From NCBI GenBank assembly GCA_026182355.1, contig JAPFBL010000068.1:7787001-7851000 (forward strand): a DNA stretch of 64,000 nucleotides, written 5' to 3'. Below, piece by piece: positions 63,871-64,000 of the stretch; the first letter of the stretch is position 1; each line of letters starts with the position of its first letter. Origin of the DNA: Hermatobates lingyangjiaoensis. Lineage: Eukaryota > Arthropoda > Insecta > Hemiptera > Hermatobatidae. The notes beneath the pieces are model-generated. The model saw only the letters and a program-made list of their open reading frames with translations. It was not told the DNA's origin and did no database searches. A program made the translations under genes and the position numbers.

Positions 63871-64000
63871 TGCATTCTTTTAAGTTTATTTTTCTTTTTG
63901 ACTTCTTTTTTTTGCTTTAATCTTTATTTAGTCACTAGGGAACAATTATTAAACATGAAGAACGAATATAACTTAAAAGTGATTATAAGTAAAGACAATA

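Noticed and set aside
1..64000. CRISPR arrays, operons or prokaryotic mobile systems
   Set aside because: The window is a spliced eukaryotic locus; the regular repeats are microsatellites and transposon termini, not spacer arrays.

Overview
This is an AT-rich, intron-rich eukaryotic nuclear segment, most likely from an arthropod. It has no bacterial signatures. It carries three recognisable conserved genes, tRNA-derived SINEs ending in CCTAA units (the arthropod telomere unit read on the other strand), and many decayed transposons: Penelope-like elements, hAT, Merlin/IS1595-like, mariner-like and LINE. The species cannot be named from the sequence alone.

Layout. Positions 1-3520 are repeat-rich flank. 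Positions 3521-9243 (minus) hold a five-exon gene for an RTN4IP1-like mitochondrial oxidoreductase of the MDR/quinone-oxidoreductase family. About 0.5 kb away, head to head, WARS2 (mitochondrial tryptophanyl-tRNA synthetase) runs on the plus strand in six exons, 9724-17983. The two mitochondrial genes appear to share one promoter interval. Positions 17984-21336 are intergenic and packed with Penelope-like terminal hairpins. Positions 21337-59848 (plus) hold a complete 22-exon DHX57-type DEVH RNA helicase gene. Its exon lengths sum to 3699 nt (1232 codons plus stop) and every junction keeps frame, one of them through a GC-AG intron. Positions 59849-64000 are gene-poor: an unrecognised decayed coding relic on the minus strand, then a decayed LINE (RT plus RNase H) split by a small hAT element with an exact 8-bp target duplication.

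The most striking structure is a set of Penelope-like element (PLE) termini scattered through the introns and the intergenic spacer, usually abutting (TA)n tracts. Two copies, of two different PLE families (45312-47949 and 56030-58014), still have long reading frames with reverse transcriptase and GIY-YIG endonuclease motifs. Both are built the same way: a 5'-truncated body with its own 3' end also present as an inverted copy, in arms of exactly equal length (876 and 232 bp). At least four smaller hairpins have the same head-to-head form. Nearly every terminus carries a short CTGANGA - hairpin - (G)AAA block resembling the core of a small hammerhead ribozyme.

Exon boundaries were set by hand from splice sites, frame continuity and remembered family sequence. 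No alignment or database search was run.
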